64,000 nucleotides of DNA from Cytophagales bacterium (GTDB taxonomy: Bacteria > Bacteroidota > Bacteroidia > Cytophagales > Cyclobacteriaceae), in assembly GCA_022360015.1 (NCBI GenBank), contig JAKSDQ010000250.1, positions 22,666-86,665 of the forward strand. The letters run 5' to 3'. Under the pieces are notes generated by a model. It saw only the letters and a list, made by a program, of their open reading frames with translations, searched no databases and was not told where the DNA came from. Below, piece after piece: positions 9,029 to 17,770 of the stretch (within the stretch, counting starts at the first letter, position 1; each line of letters opens with the position of its first letter). A program made the translations under genes and the position numbers.

Positions 9029-10405
9029 TTAGGGTTGAATGACTTTGGCTATTTCTTTTTGCAATGGCCGTTGATCTATCATGGCTCCTTCTCCGGGACC
9101 ATGTTTGATCTTCTTATTCAGCAGGTAAATGAACAAGGCCAGCAACAAGGTATAAATGACAGCGAATAGTATCAATGAAAACAACACCTGATTGGCAGTT
9201 ACCACTTTAGAAAGTGCATCAGATGTCCGTAACAAGCCGTATACGACCCATGGTTGCCGTCCCATCTCCGCGGCATACCACCCCACCTGGTTGGCAATTT
9301 GGGGAAGTATAACGGCAAATACAAAAACCCAGAGCAGCCACTTTTGATCGAACAGCTTACCGCGCCACCATTGAAAGCTGGCATATAAGGTGAGTACTAT
9401 TAATGCCATACCAATGGCAACCATGATGTGATAAAACTGAAATATGGCATTTAAAGCAGTGGGTCTTTCATCCTCCGGAAATGCGTTCAGGCCAGTGACC
9501 GGTGTTTCCGGATCGTAGTGAAGCAGGAAAGACAGGCCGCCTGGAATCTTAATTCCGGTTACCTCCTGGTTTTTTTTATCTACCCAGCCAAAGAGATACA
9601 TATCCGCTACCGCCAGACTGTCGAAATGCCCTTCAAGTGCAGCTAGTTTGGCCGGTTGGTTCTCAGCGACTCCTTCTGCCGACCTGTGCCCGGTAAATAA
9701 TTGAGAAAGCGAAGAAAGGGTGGCTACCACCAGAGCAATTCTGAAGGCCTTTTTGGATACCTCGATGTGCCTTCCTTTCAAAAGGTAATAAGCATGTACA
9801 CTTAATATCAGAAATGCTCCGGCCAGAAAAGCCCCAATCCAGACATGGGTGAGCCTGTCCATGCTGGAAGGATTAAATACCATGGCCCAAAAATCAGTGA
9901 TCTCAGCCCTTGACTCCATCCCTTCGCCTACAATATGATAGCCGGCAGGTGTTTGTTGCCACGAATTAGCCACGACAATCCAAACAGCGGAAAACATAGA
10001 GCCTAACCAAACGCCCAAGGTGGCGATGAAATGCACTTTAGGGCTAACCCTGTTCCACCCGAAAAGCAGGATACCCAGAAAACCGCTTTCCAAAGCAAAA
10101 GCAAAGATACCTTCTGCGGCCAGGGCACTGCCGAAAATATCTCCTACATACCTGGAATAAGTGGCCCAGTTGGTGCCAAACTCGAATTCCATAACAATGC
10201 CTGTGGCAACCCCAATGCCGAAAGTGAGGGCAAAAATTTTGGTCCAAAACCTGGCCAATCGTTCGTAATCGGGATCCTTGGTGCGCAAAAACATGCCTTC
10301 CATGAAGACCATCACTAATCCCAGTCCTATACTAAGTGGCGGGTAGATATAGTGAAATGCAACGGTAAACGCAAACTGTATGCGTGCCAATATTTCTACT
10401 TCCAT
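9029..10405 (-). CDS. cydA: Cytochrome bd ubiquinol oxidase subunit I
   Basis: A 458-residue membrane protein carrying the haem and quinol sites. It begins with [23 protein letters not shown], which includes the conserved His of CydA, and contains [15 protein letters not shown] and [16 protein letters not shown]. The length suggests the short Q-loop form. The gene is transcribed divergently from a peroxiredoxin across a 150-bp region with a small perfect dyad, which might serve redox control. Confidence 0.96.
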   Translation of the reverse strand: MEVEILARIQFAFTVAFHYIYPPLSIGLGLVMVFMEGMFLRTKDPDYERLARFWTKIFALTFGIGVATGIVMEFEFGTNWATYSRYVGDIFGSALAAEGIFAFALESGFLGILLFGWNRVSPKVHFIATLGVWLGSMFSAVWIVVANSWQQTPAGYHIVGEGMESRAEITDFWAMVFNPSSMDRLTHVWIGAFLAGAFLILSVHAYYLLKGRHIEVSKKAFRIALVVATLSSLSQLFTGHRSAEGVAENQPAKLAALEGHFDSLAVADMYLFGWVDKKNQEVTGIKIPGGLSFLLHYDPETPVTGLNAFPEDERPTALNAIFQFYHIMVAIGMALIVLTLYASFQWWRGKLFDQKWLLWVFVFAVILPQIANQVGWYAAEMGRQPWVVYGLLRTSDALSKVVTANQVLFSLILFAVIYTLLLALFIYLLNKKIKHGPGEGAMIDQRPLQKEIAKVIQP

Positions 10406-10490
10406 TTTTCGCTGTCAGATTATAAGATTTTTCTATAAATTTCTATCTCCCAATCTCACTGCAATAGTACCATTTTTATTCCTATTCTAT

Positions 10491-10504
10491 GTAACAAATG
10501 TTAC
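10491..10504. promoter_or_regulatory. GTAAC-N4-GTTAC dyad between cydA and the peroxiredoxin
   Basis: GTAACAAATGTTAC is a perfect 5-bp-arm dyad with a 4-bp spacer in the middle of the divergent cydA/peroxiredoxin promoter region. Its size and spacing are like CRP/FNR-family operators. The assignment is inference from form and position. Confidence 0.4.
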
Positions 10505-10558
10505 CGAAAATAATAGAGAGAATAAGTTAATTGCACCATGATTTAAAACAAAACAATC

Positions 10559-11224
10559 TTGATAAAAATGGAAACAGCAGAGATGAATGTAACACAGATG
10601 CCGAAGATCGGTGATCCGGCACCTGACTTTGAAGCCATGACCACCAAAGGACCGGTCAAATTCAGTGAATTTGCCAAAGAAAAATGGATTATAATGTTTT
10701 CACATCCGGCGGATTTTACGCCGGTTTGCACCACTGAAATGAGTGGGTTTGCCCAGAGAAAGTCTGAATTTGAGGCGTTGAATACGGAGCTGATAGGATT
10801 GAGTATCGATAGCATTCATGCCCATTTGGGATGGGTAAACAATGTGAGAAAGAATACGGGGGTATATTTTGATTTCCCCATCATTGCGGATTTGGATATG
10901 AAAGTATCCAAGTTATATGGCATGCTACAACCCAATGAAAGTGAAACGGCTGCCGTAAGAGCGGTATTTTTTATCGATCCATCTAAAAAGATAAGGCTGA
11001 TCATGTATTATCCGTTGAATGTCGGCAGGAACATGGATGAGATACTGAGGGCTTTGGAAGCACTCCAAACCTCAGATGAACATGGAGTAGCTATGCCGCT
11101 GGACTGGAAGAAAGGGGACAAGGTAATTGTACCTCCTCCGAAAACGCTGGACGAAATGGAGGAAAGGCTGGCTGACGACTCTATTGAGCGAGTGGACTTT
11201 TATCTGGCTAAAAAGGAGATTTGA
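10559..11224 (+). CDS. 1-Cys peroxiredoxin (Prx6-type)
   Basis: A 221-residue peroxiredoxin. The peroxidatic motif reads HPADFTPVCTTEM at about residues 50-62, and this is the only cysteine in the protein, so it belongs to the 1-Cys class and must be reduced by an external partner. The C-terminal arm (GDKVIVPPP onward) matches Prx6-like proteins. It reduces peroxides in the cytoplasm. The better start may be the Met at 10568 (METAEMN) or 10583. It is divergent from cydAB and followed by a clear terminator. Confidence 0.93.
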   Translation: MIKMETAEMNVTQMPKIGDPAPDFEAMTTKGPVKFSEFAKEKWIIMFSHPADFTPVCTTEMSGFAQRKSEFEALNTELIGLSIDSIHAHLGWVNNVRKNTGVYFDFPIIADLDMKVSKLYGMLQPNESETAAVRAVFFIDPSKKIRLIMYYPLNVGRNMDEILRALEALQTSDEHGVAMPLDWKKGDKVIVPPPKTLDEMEERLADDSIERVDFYLAKKEI

Positions 11225-11250
11225 GTTGTATGGGATGTAGGGTAGTAGAT

Positions 11251-11277
11251 GGACCATCTTGAGATGGTCCTCTTTTT
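11251..11277 (+). terminator. Rho-independent terminator after the peroxiredoxin gene
   Basis: GGACCATC / GATGGTCC form a perfect 8-bp stem with a TTGA loop followed by TCTTTTT, 27 bp after the stop codon. Confidence 0.85.
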
Positions 11278-11614
11278 ACTTTTTCTGTTTATACCGACTT
11301 TGGCAAGAGATCTGTTCATTCTTCCCGGAGACATTACTTTTTCAAATTCTGAATATTTCATTTAAATTTTCTTTTTTTTAATCATTTAATATTTATTCAT
11401 CTTATTCCCGTTCGTCCCTGACAATGTCAAACTTCCGGGTTTCGTTTTTTATAGGAATTCAGTCTTACCTTTCCGAAGGCTTTATATCTCTCACTGTTCA
11501 CAATACAGCGCTTTCTTATACTTAAATAATTGGGGGAAATTTATTATTACTTCAATCAAAGTTGAAGCGTGCCAGTTTTTTTACAACCGAATGAACTCAA
11601 TAAAAAAATAGTGT
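11278..11614. other. AT-rich intergenic region, no gene seen
   Basis: The stretch between the peroxiredoxin terminator and the promoter described next is AT-rich and has no long frame with protein-like content on either strand. Confidence 0.4.
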
Positions 11615-11645
11615 TTTGAGTGATTAAAAAACCCGGTTATATTTG
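11615..11645 (+). promoter_or_regulatory. Bacteroidota-type promoter TTTG-N19-TATATTTG
   Basis: TTTG at 11615-11618 and TATATTTG at 11638-11645 are separated by exactly 19 bp, a full match to the Bacteroidota -33/-7 consensus. It reads toward the Gfo/Idh/MocA gene and implies a transcribed leader of about 350 nt, or an independent small RNA. Confidence 0.6.
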
Positions 11646-11999
11646 ACAGCAATAATATCGGGATTATTTGGATTGAGGGCAACAGATTGAGCAACAGCAA
11701 CAATAAGAGTCCAGGCTACCGTTACTGTTACCCTCACTATTGCTTATTTTTCCTGTATAGTATGAAGGGAAGGAAATCCAAAAACATAAATATCCTACCC
11801 TCTTCGACGGGTTCATGTAGCCGGTCGGAGATAAAGCTAAGCAATATTGGAACGGGGAGGCAACAAGTATCGGGACAAGGGTACGGGATCGAAATACGGG
11901 TGGTAGTTATTGTGAGTTTGTTCATAATTTATCGTATATTTTGGGGATATTTAGGAGGGCATACAGGTCTGGTTTGTAGATTAACCTTAAATTTTACAT

Positions 12000-13349
12000 A
12001 TGAAAAGAAGAAACTTTACAAAACGTGCATCAGCTATAATGGCTGGGGGCTTATTAGCAGGTCCTTCATTGATGGGGGCCTCCCGATATAAACGCTACAT
12101 ATCTCCCAATGATACATTGCAAATAGGTGTAATAGGATGTAAAGGGATGGGTTGGTCAAATACCAGGTCGATGCTTAAGATGGACGACATCGACCTGATA
12201 GCTATCAGTGATGTGGATAAGAATGTCATTAAGGAGCGTGTAGAGCATTACAAAGAGTTCAGGGAAAACAAACCTGAGATCTATGAAGACTACCGGAATT
12301 TGTTAAGTAATCCGGATATTGATGCGGTAATCATCGGCAGTCCTGACCATTGGCATTGCAAGATGATGGTCGATGCCGTACAAAGCGGCAAACATGTGTA
12401 CGTTGAAAAACCCCTTGCCAATTCTATTGAAGAATGCAAGATCATGGTTGAGGCAGCTCAAAAAACGGGAAAGGTAGTACAGGTGGGGCAATGGCAACGC
12501 AGCGGTGTCCATTACAAAAAAGCACTGGAAATAGTTCAGTCCGGCGTACTTGGTAAAATAAGGTTGGTGAAAGTATGGGCTTACCAGGGGTGGATGAAAC
12601 CTGTACCTGTATTACCCGATTCACCGGTGCCCGAAGGTGTGAATTATGATTTCTGGTTAGGCCCTGCCCCTAAAAGAGCTTTCAATCAAAATCGTTTTCA
12701 TTTTAATTTTCGTTGGTTCTGGGATTACGCAGGGGGACTGATGACTGATTGGGGTGTCCATGAAATCGACATCGCGTTATGGGTAATGAAGGCTGTTTCA
12801 CCTGTTTCAGTCATGGCTACGGGCGGTAAGCTCGCCTATCCGGATGATGCCTCTGAAACTCCGGACACTTTGCAGGCTTTATTCCAGTACAATGACTTTA
12901 ACATGTTGTGGGAACATGCGACAGGTATTGATAATGGCCCCTATGGAAGAAGAGAAGGCATTGCCTTTATAGGGAACAACGGCACACTGGTGGTTAACCG
13001 AGGTGGTTATGAGGTATTGGTTGAAAAGAAAGCCAGAGGTTATGGTAAAACCGAGGAAGGTAAAATGGCGCCAATCGAGGCCTTTGAAAGGCCCAAAGAT
13101 GCTAATTATCTGGATTACCATACGCAAAACTTTGTTGCTGCGATAAAAGCAAACGATCCTTCGATACTGAATACCCCAATAGCATCCGGTAGTCTGGCGG
13201 CCATCAATGCCCAGATGGGAAACATCGCCTATAAAACCGGCAGAAAGGTTTATTGGGACGAGGCCAATGGCAAATTCAAGAAAGACAAAAGTGCCAGCGC
13301 AATGGTGGGTGTCAAATATAATAATGGTTGGGAGCTTCCGCGTATTTGA
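12000..13349 (+). CDS. Tat-exported Gfo/Idh/MocA-family oxidoreductase
   Basis: A 449-residue NAD(P)-dependent sugar or polyol dehydrogenase-like protein. The N terminus KRRNFTKRASAIMAGGLLAG is a twin-arginine signal, so it is exported folded with its cofactor. The Rossmann motif IGVIGCKGMGWSN follows at about 43, with DHWHCKMMVDAVQSGKHVYV and the conserved EKPLA. The C-terminal half has the family beta-sheet domain with the DWGVHEIDIALW motif. The substrate is unknown. The larger upstream frame at 11687 overlaps the start and is not credible. Confidence 0.92.
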   Translation: MKRRNFTKRASAIMAGGLLAGPSLMGASRYKRYISPNDTLQIGVIGCKGMGWSNTRSMLKMDDIDLIAISDVDKNVIKERVEHYKEFRENKPEIYEDYRNLLSNPDIDAVIIGSPDHWHCKMMVDAVQSGKHVYVEKPLANSIEECKIMVEAAQKTGKVVQVGQWQRSGVHYKKALEIVQSGVLGKIRLVKVWAYQGWMKPVPVLPDSPVPEGVNYDFWLGPAPKRAFNQNRFHFNFRWFWDYAGGLMTDWGVHEIDIALWVMKAVSPVSVMATGGKLAYPDDASETPDTLQALFQYNDFNMLWEHATGIDNGPYGRREGIAFIGNNGTLVVNRGGYEVLVEKKARGYGKTEEGKMAPIEAFERPKDANYLDYHTQNFVAAIKANDPSILNTPIASGSLAAINAQMGNIAYKTGRKVYWDEANGKFKKDKSASAMVGVKYNNGWELPRI

Positions 13350-13481
13350 TTGGATGAATAACGTTATCTTGAATGTAAGGGAACAACTTCTGGGATAAAA
13401 TTTCTAATAATTGTGATAATTTTCTATAATTGCATCCGCAGAAAAATCTTTCGTTAACTTTTTTAATTTCTGAGACTGTAA

Positions 13482-14405
13482 ATGGATATTAAGATCGATA
13501 ATTTAACTAAGAACTACGGTCCCCAAAAAGCAGTTGACAATATTTCCTTTGAGGTTAAAACTGGTGAAATTCTCGGTTTCCTCGGACCAAACGGTGCCGG
13601 AAAAACCACCACTATGAAGATGATTACCAATTACATTGCCGTAGATAATGGGGATATTACAATCGGAGGGGATTCGGTAAGATCAAACGGAGAAAGGTTG
13701 AGAAGACATATCGGCTATTTACCGGAACATAATCCTCTGTATTTGGACATGGCTGTTTTAGATTACCTGGAGTTTTCCGCTGCCCTGCAGGGTGTTCCGG
13801 CACACCAGATTCCTGGCAGAGTGAAGGAAATGGTAAAACTATGTGGTTTAAATGCTGAAAAACACAAAAAAATTGCCGAATTATCAAAAGGCTTCCGGCA
13901 AAGGGTAGGGTTGGCCCAGGCGATGATACACAACCCTGAAATCCTTATCCTTGACGAACCTACTACCGGCCTGGACCCCAACCAGATTGTCGAGATACGG
14001 AAACTGATCCGGGAGATTGGCAAACAAAAAACTGTTATTTTAAGTACACACATTCTGCCTGAGGTAGAGGCGACCTGTGACAGGATTTTAATCATTAACA
14101 ATGGCAAAATCGTAGCAGACGGCACCGCCGACCATTTGAGGAAACAGGCGCAGGGCCAGGAATTGCTTGTAACCACCATAGAAGACGGGGACTCGGAAGT
14201 TATTGAAAAAGCATTGAAGATCCTGCCTTCCGTGGCTGCGGTGGAACGTTTGGAAGATAACCGTTTTGAAGTGCAGAGCAAAACCGAAATGTCGGCTAAA
14301 AGGGAAGTTTTCAATCTGTGTGTAAAAAACAATTGGGTTATCACAGAGCTAACCCCGGAGGAAACAAAGCTTGAAGACATCTTCCGGGATTTGACTACGA
14401 AATAG
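13482..14405 (+). CDS. gldA: Gliding motility ABC transporter ATPase GldA
   Basis: A 307-residue ABC ATPase with Walker A GPNGAGKTTT (about 34-43), signature LSKGFRQRVGLAQAM and Walker B LILDEPTTGLDP. In Flavobacterium johnsoniae GldA forms an ABC transporter with GldF and GldG that is needed for gliding. Here gldA directly precedes gldF and gldG on the same strand, 67 bp apart, which supports this assignment over other exporter ATPases of the same family. Confidence 0.9.
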   Translation: MDIKIDNLTKNYGPQKAVDNISFEVKTGEILGFLGPNGAGKTTTMKMITNYIAVDNGDITIGGDSVRSNGERLRRHIGYLPEHNPLYLDMAVLDYLEFSAALQGVPAHQIPGRVKEMVKLCGLNAEKHKKIAELSKGFRQRVGLAQAMIHNPEILILDEPTTGLDPNQIVEIRKLIREIGKQKTVILSTHILPEVEATCDRILIINNGKIVADGTADHLRKQAQGQELLVTTIEDGDSEVIEKALKILPSVAAVERLEDNRFEVQSKTEMSAKREVFNLCVKNNWVITELTPEETKLEDIFRDLTTK

Positions 14406-14472
14406 ATTTTTGATTACAGGTTTAATTTTTACCCTTTTCTATTCAATCCCTTAAAACAAAATCAGATTAATT

Positions 14473-15201
14473 ATGAAATCAATTTGGATCATTACCAAGA
14501 GAGAACTACAATCTTTTTTTGATTCGTTAATCGCGTACATTATATTAATCTTGTTTCTAGGCTTTAGCGGTTTTTTTACCTGGCTATATGGAACAGACAT
14601 TTTTTTGGTTGGCCAGGCCAGCCTGCAAAGTTTTTTTAACATAGCTTTCTGGACACTTTTCTTTTTTATACCAGCCATCACCATGCGGATGCTGGCAGAG
14701 GAAAAAAAGACCGGAACCATCGAACTGTTACTCACCAAAGCGGTGTCAGACCGGCAGGTGATACTAGGCAAGTTTTTGGCGTGCTTGTTACTGGTAGTCA
14801 TCGCACTGGCTTTTACTTTACCCTATTATTTTACCGTTGCCAGCATTGGGAATATCGACCATGGCGCTGTTTGGTGTGGCTACCTCGGACTTTTGCTGAT
14901 GAGTGCTGCGTACGTGAGTATCGGGCTGTTTACCAGTAGTATCACTAACAATCAGATTGTCGCGTTCCTGCTGGCCTTATTCATCGGACTATTCCTTCAC
15001 CTTATCTTCAACGTTTTGGCAGGCAACTTTACAGGCTTCCTGGGACAGTTGTTTTATACATTGAGCTTGTCGGTTCATTTCGACTCCTTGTCCAGGGGTG
15101 TGATAGATACCAAAGATCTTGTCTATTTCGCCAGTATTGTGGTTATTGGCATTCTACTAGCAGAATTGAATCTGGCTAAACGAAATTTAACCAACAGTTA
15201 A
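14473..15201 (+). CDS. gldF: Gliding motility ABC transporter permease GldF
   Basis: A 242-residue inner membrane permease with about six hydrophobic segments, beginning KSIWIITKRELQSFFDSLIAYI, with the typical ABC-2 motif MRMLAEEKKTGTIELLLTKAVSD. It lies between gldA and gldG and is 2 bp from gldG, so the three are probably cotranscribed. Confidence 0.92.
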   Translation: MKSIWIITKRELQSFFDSLIAYIILILFLGFSGFFTWLYGTDIFLVGQASLQSFFNIAFWTLFFFIPAITMRMLAEEKKTGTIELLLTKAVSDRQVILGKFLACLLLVVIALAFTLPYYFTVASIGNIDHGAVWCGYLGLLLMSAAYVSIGLFTSSITNNQIVAFLLALFIGLFLHLIFNVLAGNFTGFLGQLFYTLSLSVHFDSLSRGVIDTKDLVYFASIVVIGILLAELNLAKRNLTNS

Positions 15202-15203
15202 TT

Positions 15204-16712
15204 ATGAGAACCAAAAAGTCATACTATAACTCTGTTATCTTAGTTATCGGGATACTTTTGCTAATTAATATTTTGTCCAACGACTATTTTGTACGTCTGG
15301 ATTTTACCGAAAATAAAAGATATACCCTTAGCCAGGCAACGGAAGATATCGTCGAAGACCTGCTGGAGCCGGTAACGGTGAAAGCCTATTTTTCAGAAAA
15401 CCTGCCCCCTAACATAGCACAAACCAGGCTTGATTTTAAGGATTTGTTGCTGGAATATGCCAATATTTCCGGTGGCAACCTCGTCTACGAGTTTATTAAC
15501 CCTAATGAAACACCTGAAAAAGAGCAGGAAGCCGCTCAGTCGGGGATTAATCCGGTGATGATCAACGTCAGGGAGAAGGACCAGATGAAACAACAAAAAG
15601 CGTTTATGGGCGCGGTCATAGAAATGGGTGAACAACAAGATGTTATCCCTTTTATGCAGCCCGGAGAAGCCATGGAATATGCGCTTACCTCCAGCATTAA
15701 AAAACTTTCTATCACCGACAAACCTTCCATAGGGTTAATCCAGGGACACGGTGAACCGTCTGTTTTTGATATGCAACAGGCAGGGCAGGAACTAAACATA
15801 CTCTATAATTTTGAAGACTTTACCTTAACGGATACAACAGATATCCCCGCCAACTTCAAAGCCGTAGCCCTGGTTGCTCCCAAAGACACTATACCTCCGG
15901 CACACCTGGCAAAGATCGATGATTATCTGGCCAACGGAGGTAAAGTGCTGGTAGCTCTTAATAAGGTAGACGGTAATCTGCAAAACGCCTTTGGGTCGGC
16001 AGTTTATACCGGATTGACGGCCTGGTTGCAGGGAAAAGGTATCACTGTGGAAAATCAGTTTGTTATTGATGCCAGTAGTGCTTCCATAGCTGTTCAACAG
16101 CAACAAGGTCCGTTTAGGTTCCAGACGCAGATACAGTTCCCATACTTACCGGTTATCAGTAATTTTGCGGACCACCCTATCACCAAGGGACTGGAAACAG
16201 TTATTTTGCCTTTTGCCAGCCCACTTACATTTTCAGGTGATTCGACAGTAAATTTTGTTCCATTGGCGTTCACATCCGATCAGTCGGGTACCAGTCCGGT
16301 ACCCACTTATTTTGACATTCAAAAAGAATGGACGGAGTCAGACTTTCCGCAACAGCGGCTGATAGTTGCGGCAGCTTTGGAAGAAGTGGGTATGCCCAAA
16401 TTAGTAGTGATCGGAGATGGGGATTTTGCCGTCAACACTCGTGAAGGAGGCCAGCCACAAGCCGTTCAACCAGATAATGCCAGTCTTTTTGCCAATAGTA
16501 TTGACTGGTTGTCTGATGACACAGGACTCATAGACCTTCGTACCAAGGGAGTTACCTCGCGGCCCATTGACCAATTGGAGGAGGGGACACAGACAACGCT
16601 TAAATATGCGAATTTTCTTCTTCCGATATTGGCTGTCATCATCTATGGCATCGTCAGGTTTCAAAGACAGCGAAGTTTAAGAATTAAAAGAATGGAAATA
16701 AGTTATGAGTAA
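15204..16712 (+). CDS. gldG: Gliding motility ABC transporter substrate-binding-like GldG
   Basis: A 502-residue protein with an N-terminal membrane anchor (SVILVIGILLLINILSN), a large periplasmic ABC-type uncharacterised transport domain containing FTENKRYTLSQAT and IGLIQGHGEPS, and a C-terminal membrane helix near 475-492. This arrangement is that of GldG. The stop codon overlaps the start of the next gene by 8 bp. Confidence 0.93.
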   Translation: MRTKKSYYNSVILVIGILLLINILSNDYFVRLDFTENKRYTLSQATEDIVEDLLEPVTVKAYFSENLPPNIAQTRLDFKDLLLEYANISGGNLVYEFINPNETPEKEQEAAQSGINPVMINVREKDQMKQQKAFMGAVIEMGEQQDVIPFMQPGEAMEYALTSSIKKLSITDKPSIGLIQGHGEPSVFDMQQAGQELNILYNFEDFTLTDTTDIPANFKAVALVAPKDTIPPAHLAKIDDYLANGGKVLVALNKVDGNLQNAFGSAVYTGLTAWLQGKGITVENQFVIDASSASIAVQQQQGPFRFQTQIQFPYLPVISNFADHPITKGLETVILPFASPLTFSGDSTVNFVPLAFTSDQSGTSPVPTYFDIQKEWTESDFPQQRLIVAAALEEVGMPKLVVIGDGDFAVNTREGGQPQAVQPDNASLFANSIDWLSDDTGLIDLRTKGVTSRPIDQLEEGTQTTLKYANFLLPILAVIIYGIVRFQRQRSLRIKRMEISYE

Positions 16713-17643
16713 AATAAACAATAAAATATTGCTTGGTATACTGGTAGTATTACTCCTGGTATTTTTGGGTAAGCGTTTTTTAGGGAGTAGTGGAGAGCGA
16801 AATTTCAGGGCAACACTGGTAGCCATAGATACTTCACAAGTAACCAAAATCGTTATTCAGCCGCGGGCTTCTACCGGTAATAACATTACTTTTACCAAAA
16901 CCGGAACCAGTTGGGAGGTGGCCAGGGCTGATATAAAAGATGAGGCCGATCTCAATAACGTTAAAAATATGCTGGCCAATATGGTCAACATAAGCCCCAA
17001 AAGGCTGGTGGCAAAATCAGAGGATAAATGGACCCAATACGAGGTAAATGACTCACTGGGAACCAGAGTAATGGCCTATGCAGGAGATAAAGTATTAACA
17101 GATTTTATTTTGGGAAAATTCAATTTTCAACAGGCGTCCCGGTCGATGTCCAACTTTGTCCGCCTGAGCGACGAGGAGGATGTTTATTCAGTGGAAGGCT
17201 TCCTTTCTTCCTCTTTTAACCAGGAGTTTAATAATTTCCGTGACAGAACATTTGTGAAGGTGACTAAAGAAAATATCACCTCTGTTCGTTTCGAATACCC
17301 CGGCGATAGCAGTTTTGTGCTCAACCTTGTAGCTTCCAAATGGGAAATTGACGGGCTTCAGGCCGATTCAACAGCCGTGGAAAGCTATTTATCCGGGTTG
17401 CGGAATTTAACAAAAAATGAGTTTGCCGATGATTTCACCCCGCAGGGAAAAGTGGCTACCTATCGATTGTCCATAGCCGGTAATAACATGCAACCCATTA
17501 CCGTTTCAGCCTTTCAGGAAGGCGAAGGCCATATATTAAACGCTACCCTGAATGAAGGCGCCTATTTCCGGGAAGGGAGTCTGAATATTTATGATAAACT
17601 GTTTGTCAGTAAAACAAGCCTTCTTCCGGCCGGTGATCAGTAG
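16705..17643 (+). CDS. DUF4340 protein of the gldFG operon
   Basis: A 312-residue protein with an N-terminal membrane anchor (ILLGILVVLLLVFLGKRFLG) and a periplasmic DUF4340 region with repeated SWEV and KWEI beta elements. DUF4340 proteins are often next to gldG-like ABC genes and probably act in the envelope with the transporter, but their role is not known. Overlap with gldG indicates translational coupling. Confidence 0.85.
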   Translation: MSKINNKILLGILVVLLLVFLGKRFLGSSGERNFRATLVAIDTSQVTKIVIQPRASTGNNITFTKTGTSWEVARADIKDEADLNNVKNMLANMVNISPKRLVAKSEDKWTQYEVNDSLGTRVMAYAGDKVLTDFILGKFNFQQASRSMSNFVRLSDEEDVYSVEGFLSSSFNQEFNNFRDRTFVKVTKENITSVRFEYPGDSSFVLNLVASKWEIDGLQADSTAVESYLSGLRNLTKNEFADDFTPQGKVATYRLSIAGNNMQPITVSAFQEGEGHILNATLNEGAYFREGSLNIYDKLFVSKTSLLPAGDQ

Positions 17644-17720
17644 TATTGCAAAATACCTGAGGACTTCTGCAGCATTGTCCGAATTAAAACCGGCGTGATT
17701 TACAGCGTCAAACAGGGAGG

Positions 17721-17751
17721 TTTGCTTATTGCATAGTTTTACCTACCTTTG
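17721..17751 (+). promoter_or_regulatory. Bacteroidota-type promoter TTTG-N19-TACCTTTG
   Basis: TTTG at 17721-17724 and TACCTTTG at 17744-17751 are 19 bp apart, an exact match to the -33/-7 consensus, and end 20 bp before the helicase start codon. Confidence 0.75.
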
Positions 17752-17770
17752 CGGCTAATTTAAAAAGCAG

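Noticed and set aside
11687-12091. 134-residue plus-strand frame before the Gfo/Idh/MocA gene
   Set aside because: It overlaps the Tat signal of the real gene in another frame, has low-complexity, Cys/Tyr-rich content and no family resemblance.
13763-14380. 205-residue antisense frame inside gldA
   Set aside because: It mirrors a strongly supported ABC ATPase and has Ser-rich shadow composition.
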